A stretch of 64,000 nt of DNA from positions 1-64,000 of the forward strand of contig JBKEDD010000083.1 in the NCBI GenBank assembly GCA_047975215.1. The letters run 5' to 3'. The notes beneath the pieces were generated by a model, which saw nothing but the letters and a program-made list of their open reading frames with translations, ran no database searches and was not told where the DNA came from. Each line of letters starts with the position of its first letter. Position 1 is the stretch's first letter. Of this stretch, positions 23,571-36,937 are shown one piece after another. The DNA comes from JAGRMG01 sp047975215. Its GTDB lineage: Bacteria; Pseudomonadota; Alphaproteobacteria; Rhodobacterales; Rhodobacteraceae. Both the position numbers and the translations under genes were made by a program.

Positions 23571-24572
23571 GTGATCGTGGATGGGGCGGAAAATATCGTT
23601 CCCCGTCCGAGCGACAATGCTCCAGATGAAATCCTGATACCCGAGCTGCCGCGGAGCCGCATCAAGCTCCAACACCTCCGTTATTTCGTGGCGGCAGCAG
23701 AGCACGGCAGCTTCCGCAAGGCGGGTCGCGCCCTCGGAATAGGGGAATCGGCCATCAGCCGGCGAATTCGGGACATGGAAGATGAGCTTGGCGCGTCCTT
23801 GTTTCAGCGTCACGCGGGCGGAGTTCGCTTGACGCTTGCGGGCCAGCGGTTTCTGGGACCGGCGCGAAAGGCGCTCCGGCATATCGACGCCGGCGCCAGT
23901 GACGTCGCTGCGGTCGGTCGATCCGAGCAGGGTCATGTAAGGGTCGGGGTTTTTTCGTCGCTCGCGTCCGGATTCCTGTTCGATCTGCTGCGGCAGTTCG
24001 GGAAGCTCCATCCGAATGTCCGGGTCGATCCCATCGAGGGAAACCCGGCGGAGCATGTCGCTGCCGTCCGAACATTGAATCTCGACGTCGCCTTTATCAC
24101 AGGCACGAAGACCTGGGATGGCTGTGAGACCGAGCATCTGTGGTGCGAGAGGGTCTTCGTCGTGTTGCCTGACGATCATCCCCTGGCAAATAAGGTTGAA
24201 CTCGGATGGCCGGACCTTGTGTCGGAGCGATTCATCGTGAGCGATGTTGCCCCGGGCCAAGAAATCCACGACTACCTGGTTGCACATCTTGCAAGCCTCG
24301 GCAGCCATCCTGAGATTCACTCCCAACAGGTCGGACGCGACAACATCCTGTCTCTGGTTGCCGTAGGTCGCGGCCTCACGCTGACGAGCGAGGCCACGAC
24401 TGTCGCGCAATTTCCCGGCATCGCTTATCGGCAACTCACGGATGAAGTTTTGCCGTTCAGCATGGTCTGGTCCGCCCGAAACGATAACCCCGCATGCCGG
24501 CGGCTGCTGAGTCTGGCGCGCGCACTGGGCCACGCATCTGGAGGATCTCACCGGGCAACCCGAAATCCGTGA
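23571..24572 (+). CDS. LysR-family transcriptional regulator
   Basis: The protein has a full LysR domain beginning LQHLRYFVAAAEHGSFRKAGRALGI (residues 33-57) with AISRRIRDMEDELGASLFQR. The effector domain carries DVAFITG and LPDDHPLANK. There are about 30 extra residues before the helix-turn-helix, so the GTG at 23571 may be upstream of the true start. A LysR gene beside the trb operon is a recurring feature of these ICEs. It lies 29 bases from the convergent end of the DUF499 gene and so marks the backbone/cargo border. Confidence 0.9.
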   Translation: MIVDGAENIVPRPSDNAPDEILIPELPRSRIKLQHLRYFVAAAEHGSFRKAGRALGIGESAISRRIRDMEDELGASLFQRHAGGVRLTLAGQRFLGPARKALRHIDAGASDVAAVGRSEQGHVRVGVFSSLASGFLFDLLRQFGKLHPNVRVDPIEGNPAEHVAAVRTLNLDVAFITGTKTWDGCETEHLWCERVFVVLPDDHPLANKVELGWPDLVSERFIVSDVAPGQEIHDYLVAHLASLGSHPEIHSQQVGRDNILSLVAVGRGLTLTSEATTVAQFPGIAYRQLTDEVLPFSMVWSARNDNPACRRLLSLARALGHASGGSHRATRNP

Positions 24573-24601
24573 CGGACCGACCACGTTGCGGTCCACCTCG
24601 G

Positions 24602-27898
<3,297 letters not shown>

Positions 27899-27910
27899 GT
27901 CCGTTCTCCC

Positions 27911-30838
27911 TTAAATGTCCAGCCGGATCTGCCGATCGCCGCTCGTGTCGTGGATTGACGCCGCCTGCCGCGTCAGTTCCGCCCAGTCAGCTATCAATGC
28001 GTTGTAGGCCGTAGCCTCCTTCGCATCCTTCCGCTTGTTGGCGCTGATGTCGTAGAGGCAGTAGGCGAGATCCTTCACAGCCTCCGCACGGGTGTTGATC
28101 TTCTTCAAGAGCACAGCCGTATCGTGAGATATGCCGTCCTTCTCGTGCAGTCGGACGAGGTGCTGAAGGCACTCCCACACCGTCAGGTGGCGGTCTTCGT
28201 CCGGCTCCCAATCGTCGTCGAGTTCATCGCGGGCGAGGATACGAACCTTGCCGGCGACGCTTTCGACGATGCCGGCGTGCTTGACGCTCTCGACCGAGAT
28301 GCCGCGGGCGCGAGCGAGATTGTCGGCCATGCCATAGTCGCCTTTGCCGACGCCATGCTGCTCGAACCAGGTGATGGCGAAGCGCGTGTCGGCGTCGAAC
28401 TCGCCCTGGATGCCGCCGAGATATTCGTCGAGCTCGGCATTGATCAGCTGCAGCGCGGTCTTGACCGTCATTGGGCTGTCGTCGGCCTCGAGGACGGCAG
28501 TGTAGCGCGAAAAGACGCCCATACCGGGGCCGATGGCCGATTGCGGCATGTCGGCCGGAGCGATGTTCGCGGCCTGAAGCTCGGCGATGGCCGGGGGCAG
28601 TTCACGTTTCAGGGCGCGGATGAACTCGGCGCGGGTGATGGTGTCGGCGGTCGCATTCTTTTTGCGGCAGACGAGGACGACCGAGTTGGCGAGGGCGTTG
28701 GTCCCAGAAGCGACAGTTCTTGCCGCACGCTCTGTTCGAACCGGCCAAGTGCCAACAATCGAATATCCTGCATTAATCACTGCCTGTAGAAAGGTGGACC
28801 AGCCTGTCGAGGTGAGTCCTTCTTGCTCCACTTCACTTTGCTTGAACGCATAATAAATTGTGGCCGGCAGGTCAGGCGAAGACTGTTTTGCGAGGCTCGT
28901 GATGGCTTCGGTCATTCCTTTCAGAAAGAAGTCTTCTGCCTCTGCCTTGCTACCATGTCGATATGCAACGGCAACGAGTTCTTCCGACTTCGGCACTGCA
29001 AGAACCGAAGTTAAATCAGGGAACACCGGCTTGGTCGCGCGTCTCAGCCAAACATAGAAAAAGTCGGATAGGTCTGCATAGGCAATATTGTCGTAATAGG
29101 GCGGATCCGAGGAGATCACAGCGTTTTCCGGCAAGACCACCTGCTGAGCATCTTGTTGGCGCAAAGAGCCTGTGTTGCGAGGCTGGAATTCGGATATCGC
29201 CTTATAGATCCACTCGATTGCCCCGCCAAAATTTCCGGTGCTATCGCTCAGGAAGTTACATTCCGCGAAATCCCAAGTCATCGGAATAGCTTGGCGTGCG
29301 AAAGTGAAGCGAATAAACCCGCTATGCGCCCAAGTTGCTATCGTACTACCTGCATCGGCCATTCGGTCTATGGCGAAGGCCAAGTATACGCTCACAGCCT
29401 CCGCATAAGCCTTTGCGCCAAGACCGCCGTCCCGGAGAGGCAGGTCGTCCGACTGCAGTCCCGCAGCAACTGCATCTGCTTCGACCTTATCGCGTGCTTC
29501 ATGAACCAGATCACTGAATGCACTCAGGCCAAAGATCTGGCGATCTGTGAATAGTTTGCCCCACTGATCGAGCCCGTATCCGTAGCAGGTTCCACCTGTT
29601 AGACGTTCCGGCGTTTCGCCGTAGAGGAAAGTCTCTCGGCATTCTTCTGCGCGGTCCGAAATCTCCGGAGCAAAGGCTCGGGAAGCGTGCAGTTCATCAG
29701 GCGCGACATAAACCCTGCCACCTTTTCGCTCAGCGATTATGCCGATTAGCGTTTGGCCTAGCTTCCCAGACTTTCCAGCGCTTTTCACATAGTCGGCAGT
29801 TATCGCCGAGCCGGACATCAGGCACCGGAAGTTCGCGCGCTGTAACTTGGTGCCATCCTTCGCCGCGGCGATTTCTGCCTTCGTGCCACCATGTCGGATG
29901 CGATATGAGATCGTTTTGGCTTGCCGATCAACAAGAGGCTCAATCCACGCCTCCTTCCCGGCCTTCGAACTCAGCAAAAAGCTCGACGCGATCGGCACCT
30001 GCACATCCGAGAAGGCCGGGTCCGGGCTCGGCACTGTCCGCGCCCAGATCCAGGCGATCACCGTCGCCTTGCCACCGCCGTATTCCTTCGGCAGGTCCAC
30101 CTGAGGGTAGAGATGCCCGATGCGCTCCGACGCCTTCTCGCGCATCCATTCGCCGTAGTATTTCACATCCTCGGCCAGCCCCTCGGCGTTGCGGTAGAAC
30201 GACCGCTCCTTGATGCCGGGGTGGATGGGGGGCATGTCCTTGAACTTCGGAGGGATTTCGATCATCGCCTTGCCGATCATCACCGCCACCGGGTTCAGGT
30301 CGGACCCATAGGCGGGCAGGCCCAGCCGCTGCGCCTCCAGCGGGATCGACCCGCCGCCCGAGAACGGGTCATAGACCGGGGGTAGCACGCCGCCGCAGCT
30401 GCGCCGGATCTCGGCCCGCGCGCGTTCCAGCACCTCCTCGTTGGTCGAGTTCTCCCATTTCACCAGGTCCTCGATGATGGCGAAGAGCCGCTTGCGCTCG
30501 ATCTCGACCGCCACATCCCCCAGCGTCGGCTCAGGCGCGTTGGCCGCCGTCCCCTGCGCTGAGGCCTTGCTCTTCTCCCAGGCGGCTAGGCGCTCTGGTA
30601 GCTCCGCCTCCGCCTGAGCACGGAGTTTCGAGTCGGCGAGCAGTTGATCGACACGAGAAGAAGGGTCGTCGACGAGCTGTGCGAAAAGAACAGCCCGGCA
30701 TGCCGCCAACGGCCGCCGCGCCCACCACAAATGTAGCGTGGACGGATGCCCATGCCGGATTGACTTTTCCCGTGCCGAGGCCGCGTTGATCGCTTCGAGA
30801 GGTATGGCGACTTCGATGAGTTTCTTTTTGTATGTCAT
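27911..30838 (-). CDS. DUF1156 DNA methyltransferase of the defence operon
   Basis: The 975-residue protein begins with a DUF1156 domain (EAINAASAREKSIRHGHPST, residues 15-34, then LHLWWARRPLAACRAVLFAQ). The AdoMet-binding box DPFSGGGSIPLEA lies at 157-169 and the catalytic DPPY at 578-581, giving an amino-methyltransferase (N6-adenine or N4-cytosine) with a long insertion between the motifs. It probably marks host DNA for the operon, as methylases do in BREX and DISARM. Twelve bases separate it from the DUF499 gene downstream and seven from the gene upstream. Target sequence and base cannot be read from the sequence. Confidence 0.9.
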   Translation of the reverse strand: MTYKKKLIEVAIPLEAINAASAREKSIRHGHPSTLHLWWARRPLAACRAVLFAQLVDDPSSRVDQLLADSKLRAQAEAELPERLAAWEKSKASAQGTAANAPEPTLGDVAVEIERKRLFAIIEDLVKWENSTNEEVLERARAEIRRSCGGVLPPVYDPFSGGGSIPLEAQRLGLPAYGSDLNPVAVMIGKAMIEIPPKFKDMPPIHPGIKERSFYRNAEGLAEDVKYYGEWMREKASERIGHLYPQVDLPKEYGGGKATVIAWIWARTVPSPDPAFSDVQVPIASSFLLSSKAGKEAWIEPLVDRQAKTISYRIRHGGTKAEIAAAKDGTKLQRANFRCLMSGSAITADYVKSAGKSGKLGQTLIGIIAERKGGRVYVAPDELHASRAFAPEISDRAEECRETFLYGETPERLTGGTCYGYGLDQWGKLFTDRQIFGLSAFSDLVHEARDKVEADAVAAGLQSDDLPLRDGGLGAKAYAEAVSVYLAFAIDRMADAGSTIATWAHSGFIRFTFARQAIPMTWDFAECNFLSDSTGNFGGAIEWIYKAISEFQPRNTGSLRQQDAQQVVLPENAVISSDPPYYDNIAYADLSDFFYVWLRRATKPVFPDLTSVLAVPKSEELVAVAYRHGSKAEAEDFFLKGMTEAITSLAKQSSPDLPATIYYAFKQSEVEQEGLTSTGWSTFLQAVINAGYSIVGTWPVRTERAARTVASGTNALANSVVLVCRKKNATADTITRAEFIRALKRELPPAIAELQAANIAPADMPQSAIGPGMGVFSRYTAVLEADDSPMTVKTALQLINAELDEYLGGIQGEFDADTRFAITWFEQHGVGKGDYGMADNLARARGISVESVKHAGIVESVAGKVRILARDELDDDWEPDEDRHLTVWECLQHLVRLHEKDGISHDTAVLLKKINTRAEAVKDLAYCLYDISANKRKDAKEATAYNALIADWAELTRQAASIHDTSGDRQIRLDI

Positions 30839-30845
30839 TGTGGCC

Positions 30846-32477
30846 CTACGTGATGTCGTTCTTGAGGTGTCCGGGAAAATATCCGACGACTACGCGGCCG
30901 GTCTCAGCGTCCCAGAAATAGTATAGGCGGAAGCCCAGCCGCTCATCGCGGCTGTTGCTGCCTTTCAAATGCCAATCAAGCTCGCGCGTAGAGTCCTGAT
31001 AGCGAACGAAATATGCCCCTCCAAAGTTCTTTGCCTTGTTTTCTTGGGCAAAGCATGGAGTATTTTCCAAACCAAGCTCCCCGAGCCGTTGTTCAAAAGC
31101 ATTTTTGTGCTCGATGCCGCCGATGCGGCGCATGGGGACATAGAGATTCCGCATCATTAGGAGCGCGTTGTAGACAAGTGCGACATCCTTGAAGTCTGAA
31201 CCCCTCGCAGCCTTGATCGCCTTGGGATGCAGCTCCACTTGGCCACTGAGATGAGCTTGCGCCCAGGCCTCGATCTCGTCCAAGCTGTCCGGAAAAATCG
31301 GCTCTGCGCTCTTCGGGTGCTCTGAAAGCACAGCATCAAGGCGGGCCTGGAGCGCCATATAGCTCGCCTTGATCTGCCGCAGTTCCGACAGAGCCTGTTG
31401 CCGCTCGGCGTCGGCGTTAAGCGCCAGCTCAAGACTGGCTTCGGCCTCTTGCTTCGCCGCGCGCAACTCCTCGTCTGCAAGCCGCAAAAGCTCGGCGTCG
31501 CCTTGCCCTTCGGCGGAGGCGCTTTCGCGAGCCCGTTGCGCCGCGATGCGCTTGACGTGCTGAAACGACGGTTGCTCCCGTTCGAGAACGTCGCGCGGGC
31601 GAGTGATCCGAAGGGCCTGCTCAACGAGGAAATCCGCAAAGGTTGAGCCGATACTATCTCCCCAGTCGGCAATGCGTGCGGCAGTCGCGACTGGATGGTC
31701 GGTCGGGAGATGCGCGTCTGGGCTAAAACCGGGATTGTAGGTTCGAACTGCCTGGCGATAGACCGAGAACTCTCGCCCCACGCGGTTCGTCAAAGAGAAT
31801 GCTGCTTCGGATGTAATGACAACAGCATGCACAAATCCGACCGTCCTTCGGATGAAGGGGGGAACAGGAATTGCCGTCTCGCCGGCGTTTTCGCTTCCCT
31901 CTGGTGTAGCGAAGACGACAACGGGATGATGACGATGCGGCGCTTCCAGAAAGGCTACAAGCTCATCGACATCCTGCTCTGACTCCACGAGCCACGGATC
32001 AGCCGATGTCGGGCGGCCATCAAGATAGGCGTCCTGCGTAAATGCAACGCCACGAACGAAATTGGGTATCGAGCGAGGAATCGGCTCGGCGCTTCCCCGC
32101 TGTGCGCCGATGAGACGAACTCCGAAAACTGCTTCCGTGGCGCTCCGCTCCGCGATACCTACCTCGGTAGTCCAGATGCGCGACGTATCTTTGAGTCGCT
32201 CGCGCAGTCTGAACGCCCAATACCGAGGCTCTTCCAGCTTGATCGCCTCGGCCTGTTCAGAATTGTCCTGATCAATCTCAAAGGAATCCCCATCCCAAGC
32301 GCCGGCGGGAATATTTCTCAGGTTTCTGTCGGGATCGAATCCCCACCTCAAAACTCGCTTTTGCAGCTCACGGAAAATGTCGGGACCACGAACAGCTAGC
32401 CCGACCTGCGACGAGATTTGCACGAAGATGCGCTGCTCAGCGTCATGCACGGAAATGTTCTCAGCAATCTGCCTCAT
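30846..32477 (-). CDS. Unrecognised 543-residue defence-operon protein, coiled coil plus RelE-like tail
   Basis: I do not recognise the family. The N-terminal 240 residues look like a mixed alpha/beta domain with YWAFRLRERL (residues 86-95) and RIWTTEVGI (100-108). Residues about 303-385 are a charged heptad-rich coiled coil (LADEELRAAKQEAEASLELA). The C-terminal 50 residues read WHLKGSNSR, then RLGFRLYYFWDAETGRVVVG and YFPGHLKN. That strand pattern, with basic and His positions, resembles RelE/ParE-type folds; this is a guess from pattern only. It sits in the operon between the helicase (12 bases) and methylase (7 bases) genes, where other DUF499 operons often have a DUF3780 protein. A specificity or toxin role is possible. 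Confidence 0.7.
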   Translation of the reverse strand: MRQIAENISVHDAEQRIFVQISSQVGLAVRGPDIFRELQKRVLRWGFDPDRNLRNIPAGAWDGDSFEIDQDNSEQAEAIKLEEPRYWAFRLRERLKDTSRIWTTEVGIAERSATEAVFGVRLIGAQRGSAEPIPRSIPNFVRGVAFTQDAYLDGRPTSADPWLVESEQDVDELVAFLEAPHRHHPVVVFATPEGSENAGETAIPVPPFIRRTVGFVHAVVITSEAAFSLTNRVGREFSVYRQAVRTYNPGFSPDAHLPTDHPVATAARIADWGDSIGSTFADFLVEQALRITRPRDVLEREQPSFQHVKRIAAQRARESASAEGQGDAELLRLADEELRAAKQEAEASLELALNADAERQQALSELRQIKASYMALQARLDAVLSEHPKSAEPIFPDSLDEIEAWAQAHLSGQVELHPKAIKAARGSDFKDVALVYNALLMMRNLYVPMRRIGGIEHKNAFEQRLGELGLENTPCFAQENKAKNFGGAYFVRYQDSTRELDWHLKGSNSRDERLGFRLYYFWDAETGRVVVGYFPGHLKNDIT

Positions 32478-32489
32478 CTGATCCCTCCT

Positions 32490-35400
32490 TTAGGCCGGCT
32501 CTCGCGCCCGCTCCAGCAGGCGTCGGAGGTCAAACTGGATCGCGGTTTCGAGGAATGACGGCTCTCGCTCGACGAGCGGCCCGCGCACATAACGCGGCGC
32601 ATGCGCGAAGCCGCCATTGACGGAGACGATCGCCAGAATGAACTTCTCTGGCTCGTGCAGTGAAGTGATGATCTCCTGCCGCGTGATCATCACGGTGTCC
32701 GCGCCGTCGATGCGTCCTTTGACCTCGATGAAGCGCAGGTGCCCCGATTTCGGATCGTGCGATGCGATGTCGTAGCCAATCTTCTGTGCGGAGACGTCGA
32801 CCGGCACATGCCCCAGCGCGCGTTCCGCAGCAGCGACAGCCTCCATCGCGGCCAGCTCGATCTTGCGCCGCGCCGCCGGATCTTCGGCGAAATGGTTCGG
32901 TATGGCTGGAGCCTGGCGGGAATCCAGCAGACCGCGCGGGATCACCAGCATGCCACCGCGCACACGGGGCGGCTGCGAAATGATGAAGCGCTCCTGCTCC
33001 AGTTGGTCCATTCGGCGCTTCTGGCGCTCGGCCAGTTCTTCGGCGCGTCGCTGGGCATTCTGCCAGTTGAGCCGTGCCTTTTTGCCGGCCTTCTCCTCCT
33101 CCTTCAATTCGAAGGCCCGGGAGTCCCAGTAATTGATTTCCTTCTTGAGCCGGGCGCGAACCTCCTGTTCGACCTTGTCGATCTCCGGAAGGCGGCGGGC
33201 CTTGATCTCCGCGACATGCCCCTGTGCCAGCTCCACGGCGGCGAAGCGGATGGCTGTCTTCTCCAGCTCACTCGTCAGCCAATCCTCATCGAGCAAGTCG
33301 CCGACGGCGTCGATCTCTTCTGTAGTTGCGGGGCGAAGGTTTAGATGCGGCGCGATACCAGCGTTGACCGCGTCGCCCGCCTTGTCGATCGCGGCGAACT
33401 GGAGGCATTGTGAGATCACATGCGGTTTGCCGCTGCTCGTCATCCGTCCATCCTGAACCGCATGCTCCAGAAGGAAGATCGCCGAGAGGCTATCGCCCGG
33501 GTCGGTATCATCGACCAGGATCGCGCCCTGCCGCATGATCTGTTCATACTGCTCTCGGATCAGGCTGATCACCGCTTCCAGCAGCGGGTGCCCAGGACAG
33601 ATGAAGGTCGCTACGGGCTGCTGATTGATCAAGCTCTTTTCGAAGCAGATCCGCTCATACTGCTTTTGGATCGGCGCGCCGGTGCCGATCTGCCGATCGC
33701 GTTCGCGGATGCGCACCGGCACATGAGTGATTTCCCAGCGCCCTTCCTCACGACGCTTGAGGCGGCCGCCTAGATGCTGGAATGCCTCGACGAAGAAGCT
33801 CTGGATGTGATGCGGCTGAAGGCGCAGTGCTTCGGCACGTTCCATCTCAAGCCGCAGTTCCTCGACCTTGGCTTCGGGCATGGTGTCGTTAGTCAAAGCC
33901 CGGCGTCGAAGTAGCTCTAGCAGGTGAGTCTGGTCGACCGCGCCGTCGACCTGTTGCAGAAGGCGAGACTTCACCTCGTCCTGCTCGCCATACTGAATCG
34001 CCTGGAACAGAAGGTCCTTGAGCGCGGTGCCCTCGAACAGTTCGCCAAGCACGTCATAGACGCGCCCACCCAGCGCCTCGCGTGCAGCCTCCAGCTTTTC
34101 GAGGAGGCGGGCATAGACCTCGCCCTCGCGCGTGTCCGCCGCGACCAGGTTCCAGAGGTGGCAAACCTCCGTCTGGCCGATGCGATGGATGCGGCCGAAT
34201 CGTTGTTCGATCTTGTTGGGATTCCAGGGCAGGTCGTAATTGACCATCAGATGCCCGCGCTGGAGGTTGACGCCTTCGCCGGCGGCATCGTTCGCGATCA
34301 GCACAAGCAGGTCCTTGTCCTGCATGAAGCGCTCTACCACCTTGCGGCGTTCCTCGCGTGATACCCCGCCGTGGATCACATCCACGGCCTCGGGATTGCC
34401 AAGACGCGCGCGCACCTTTTCGAGCAGGTAGTTCAGGGTGTCCTTTGGTTCAGTGAAGATGATCAGCTTCCGGCGGTTGGCGGCCGAGTCGACCATTAGA
34501 TCATCGTCGAGGATGCGGTTGAGCTGGCTCCATTTCGTGTCCACGCCGGAACGCAGCACGCCAAGCGCCATGGCTTCGAGGCTTTTCAGCGTCTCGACCT
34601 CAAGAGCGAGCTGCTCCACAGTCTCGGCTGTCGTCGCACCGGTGGAAATCAGGTCCTCGAGCTCGTCGATTTCCTCCTGCCCATATTCCTCGATGTTGCG
34701 CAGGATGTCGGCATTGACCGCCCGCTCGTCGAAGCCTGCCCGGCGTCCCTTCGTAGCAAGGCGTGCCTCGCCGAGCTCGCTTTCCAGCCGCTCTCGGCGG
34801 CGCTTCAGCGACTGGTAGATCGCGGCCGGGGAAGATGCCAGGCGGCGCTGGAGGATCTGCAAGGCGAAGCCAACATTGTTCCGCTTCTTGCCGTCGCCTT
34901 CGGCAAAGCGCTGCACGCGATTCATCTCCGTGCGAACGTACTCAGTGACCGCCGTATAAAGCGCGGCCTCGCCCACGGAGAGCTCGTATTTGACAGTGTA
35001 GGCCCGACGTTCGGGAAACAGCGGTCGGCCATCGAATTTAAGCAGTTCCTCTTTGGTCAACCGCCGCATCATGTCTTCTGTATCGGCATAATGGACGCCA
35101 TCGCGGAACCGGCCCTCGAAACGGTCACCGTCAAGCAGAGCCATGAAGAGCTGGAAGTCTTCTTCCTTGCCGTTGTGCGGTGTCGCAGACATCAGCAACA
35201 GGTGGCGGCAGACCTGGCCGAGCCTCTGGCCGATCTGGTATCGTTTGGTGTATTTGACTTCACCGCCGAAATAAGTGGCCGACATGCGGTGCGCTTCGTC
35301 GCAGATGATCAGGTCCCATTCCTGCGCGCTCATGAGCTTGTCCTGGAGCTCTTCATTGCGCGCCAGGACGTCGAGACGCACGATCAGCCGGTTGCGGTCG

Positions 35401-35993
35401 GAGAACGGATTGCCGGATCGCGACGTCTCGATCATGTCGCGCGTGAGGATGTCGAATTCCAGATTGAACTTCTGGCCGAGCTCGTCCTGCCATTGCTCGA
35501 CAAGGCTTCCGGGCGCGACGACGAGGCACCGTTCGAGATCGCTGCGCGCGATCAGTTCCTTGATGAGAAGGCCAGCCATGATCGTCTTGCCCGCGCCGGG
35601 ATCGTCGGCGAGGAGGAAGCGCAGCGGCTGGCGGGGGAGCATCTCGCCATAGACCGCGGAGATCTGGTGCGGCAGCGGATCGACCAGGCTGGTGTGGATC
35701 GCGAGATAGGGGTCGAAATAGTGTGCCAGTTTGATCCGGTTGGCTTCCGTGACTAGCCGCAGCAATGCACCATCGGCATCGAAGGACCAGGGGCGGCCCG
35801 ATTTCTCGACTTCGAGCCGATGCTCGTCGTCCCGATAGAGAATGGATTCGGCAACGGTTCCACTCTGATCGCGGAAAACGACGCTAATGGCCTGGTCGCC
35901 GATCCAGTCGACGGACACAACCTGAACCAGTTGCGCGGACGTAATGCCGCGGACTGACGCGCCGTTCTTGATATCTTCGAGTCTCGCCCCCAT
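32490..35993 (-). CDS. SNF2/HepA-type helicase with C-terminal DUF3883 nuclease-like domain
   Basis: The 1167-residue protein is a SNF2-family DNA translocase similar to DISARM DrmD. Walker A DDPGAGKTIMAG lies at 130-141, DEAH at 232-235, and the second lobe ends QRFGRIHRIGQTE. Residues about 880-960 are a Lys/Glu-rich coil. The C-terminal DUF3883 domain has GYDIASHD near 1070 and FIEVKGR near 1088, an E-x-K arrangement reminiscent of PD-(D/E)xK nucleases. It is the second gene of the operon, 25 bases after the WYL regulator. Probable role: move on unmodified DNA and cut or remodel it. Confidence 0.9.
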   Translation of the reverse strand: MGARLEDIKNGASVRGITSAQLVQVVSVDWIGDQAISVVFRDQSGTVAESILYRDDEHRLEVEKSGRPWSFDADGALLRLVTEANRIKLAHYFDPYLAIHTSLVDPLPHQISAVYGEMLPRQPLRFLLADDPGAGKTIMAGLLIKELIARSDLERCLVVAPGSLVEQWQDELGQKFNLEFDILTRDMIETSRSGNPFSDRNRLIVRLDVLARNEELQDKLMSAQEWDLIICDEAHRMSATYFGGEVKYTKRYQIGQRLGQVCRHLLLMSATPHNGKEEDFQLFMALLDGDRFEGRFRDGVHYADTEDMMRRLTKEELLKFDGRPLFPERRAYTVKYELSVGEAALYTAVTEYVRTEMNRVQRFAEGDGKKRNNVGFALQILQRRLASSPAAIYQSLKRRRERLESELGEARLATKGRRAGFDERAVNADILRNIEEYGQEEIDELEDLISTGATTAETVEQLALEVETLKSLEAMALGVLRSGVDTKWSQLNRILDDDLMVDSAANRRKLIIFTEPKDTLNYLLEKVRARLGNPEAVDVIHGGVSREERRKVVERFMQDKDLLVLIANDAAGEGVNLQRGHLMVNYDLPWNPNKIEQRFGRIHRIGQTEVCHLWNLVAADTREGEVYARLLEKLEAAREALGGRVYDVLGELFEGTALKDLLFQAIQYGEQDEVKSRLLQQVDGAVDQTHLLELLRRRALTNDTMPEAKVEELRLEMERAEALRLQPHHIQSFFVEAFQHLGGRLKRREEGRWEITHVPVRIRERDRQIGTGAPIQKQYERICFEKSLINQQPVATFICPGHPLLEAVISLIREQYEQIMRQGAILVDDTDPGDSLSAIFLLEHAVQDGRMTSSGKPHVISQCLQFAAIDKAGDAVNAGIAPHLNLRPATTEEIDAVGDLLDEDWLTSELEKTAIRFAAVELAQGHVAEIKARRLPEIDKVEQEVRARLKKEINYWDSRAFELKEEEKAGKKARLNWQNAQRRAEELAERQKRRMDQLEQERFIISQPPRVRGGMLVIPRGLLDSRQAPAIPNHFAEDPAARRKIELAAMEAVAAAERALGHVPVDVSAQKIGYDIASHDPKSGHLRFIEVKGRIDGADTVMITRQEIITSLHEPEKFILAIVSVNGGFAHAPRYVRGPLVEREPSFLETAIQFDLRRLLERAREPA

Positions 35994-36018
35994 TAGCCGA
36001 CGTGTCCCCCCAGTCCGG

Positions 36019-36894
36019 TCATAGCTGATATTCCGCCTTCTCTAGCGCTGCCTCGGTTTCCTTCCGGTTCACTGTAACAATGTGCTGTGTACGAGCACTC
36101 TGTTTTGCAGCATCGCCAAGCAGGCCTAGTCGTTTGAGCACATAGAACAGCATTGCATAGCGGACGGTCAGGGTGCCGTTGCCATGCTCGAACCCATAAT
36201 CCTTGGCGACAACTTTCTTTTGGCTCTCGGTCAAATCGGGATGCGGGCCAACAATAACGTCAAAGAAATTGTTCCAGAGCCAGTCCTCATCCCCGGACGC
36301 TCCGGGCTTATCCTTTCCCCCTACTTCGAGGATGCGCGGCAGCAGAAAGTCTTTGAACTTGTGCTCAAGATGGCAGTAGGCCCGCGCGTGCCACCGGAAG
36401 CCGTCGTAACCAAAGGCGTGGGGAGTGATCCTGCGCCATATCGGGTCGGGCCGCGAACGGTTCATTGACTGATAGTAGATGTCCAGCGAAGCGCCTTCGC
36501 GGATGGCATCAAGGACTTTCCGAAGCGCCTCGATGTCGATGTCCCGTTTCGGCGTAAGCGCCACATCGGTGCCGGGCAGCGCCCCAATCAGCGAATCATG
36601 GGCCGGGACGGTCCCATCAGCGACCGAGCGAAGCTGCGCGAGGTATACATAAGGGTCAGGATCGAGGAAGCGGAGAACAAACTTCTCGGCCGCGACATAT
36701 CGCTTGCCGCGCGTGTCATAGACCATATTACCCGGCGCGCGCTCTTGGTAGAGAGTCAGATCCTTCGAAGCCTGTGGAACCGAAACGCCAAAAAACTCAA
36801 CAACATCTGCGCGGTTAATCGACCCCTCCCAAAACAGGCGGAACTCGATAAACTCAAGTCGTTGCTCGACTCCCCAGCGCACTTGCGACCTCAT
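36019..36894 (-). CDS. BrxR/CapW-type wHTH-WYL transcriptional regulator of the defence operon
   Basis: The 291-residue protein has the three-part layout of the BrxR/CapW family. A winged helix comes first (RLEFIEFRLFWEGSINRADV, then FFGVSVPQASKDLTLYQE), followed by a WYL-type domain (SLDIYYQSMN, RRITPHAFGYDGFRWHARAY) and a C-terminal dimerisation domain. These regulators repress BREX and CBASS loci until infection. ATG 36894 is preferred to the upstream GTG at 36915, because the intervening codons lie in a palindromic operator (36904-36937). It is the promoter-proximal gene of the operon, so it probably represses its own promoter. A WYL ligand (perhaps nucleic acid) is inferred from the family. 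Confidence 0.88.
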   Translation of the reverse strand: MRSQVRWGVEQRLEFIEFRLFWEGSINRADVVEFFGVSVPQASKDLTLYQERAPGNMVYDTRGKRYVAAEKFVLRFLDPDPYVYLAQLRSVADGTVPAHDSLIGALPGTDVALTPKRDIDIEALRKVLDAIREGASLDIYYQSMNRSRPDPIWRRITPHAFGYDGFRWHARAYCHLEHKFKDFLLPRILEVGGKDKPGASGDEDWLWNNFFDVIVGPHPDLTESQKKVVAKDYGFEHGNGTLTVRYAMLFYVLKRLGLLGDAAKQSARTQHIVTVNRKETEAALEKAEYQL

Positions 36895-36903
36895 GCGGTT
36901 AGA

Positions 36904-36937
36904 AACTATACACACCTTGACTTTGGTGCGTATAGTT
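36904..36937. promoter_or_regulatory. 13-bp inverted repeat, likely operator of the WYL regulator, with divergent promoter
   Basis: AACTATACACACC (36904-36916) and GGTGCGTATAGTT (36925-36937) are inverted with one mismatch around an 8-base spacer. On the + strand, TTGACT (36917-36922) stands 17 bases before TATATG (36940-36945), a good sigma-70-type promoter overlapped by the repeat. On the - strand, TATAGT in the left arm may serve the defence operon. Confidence 0.65.
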
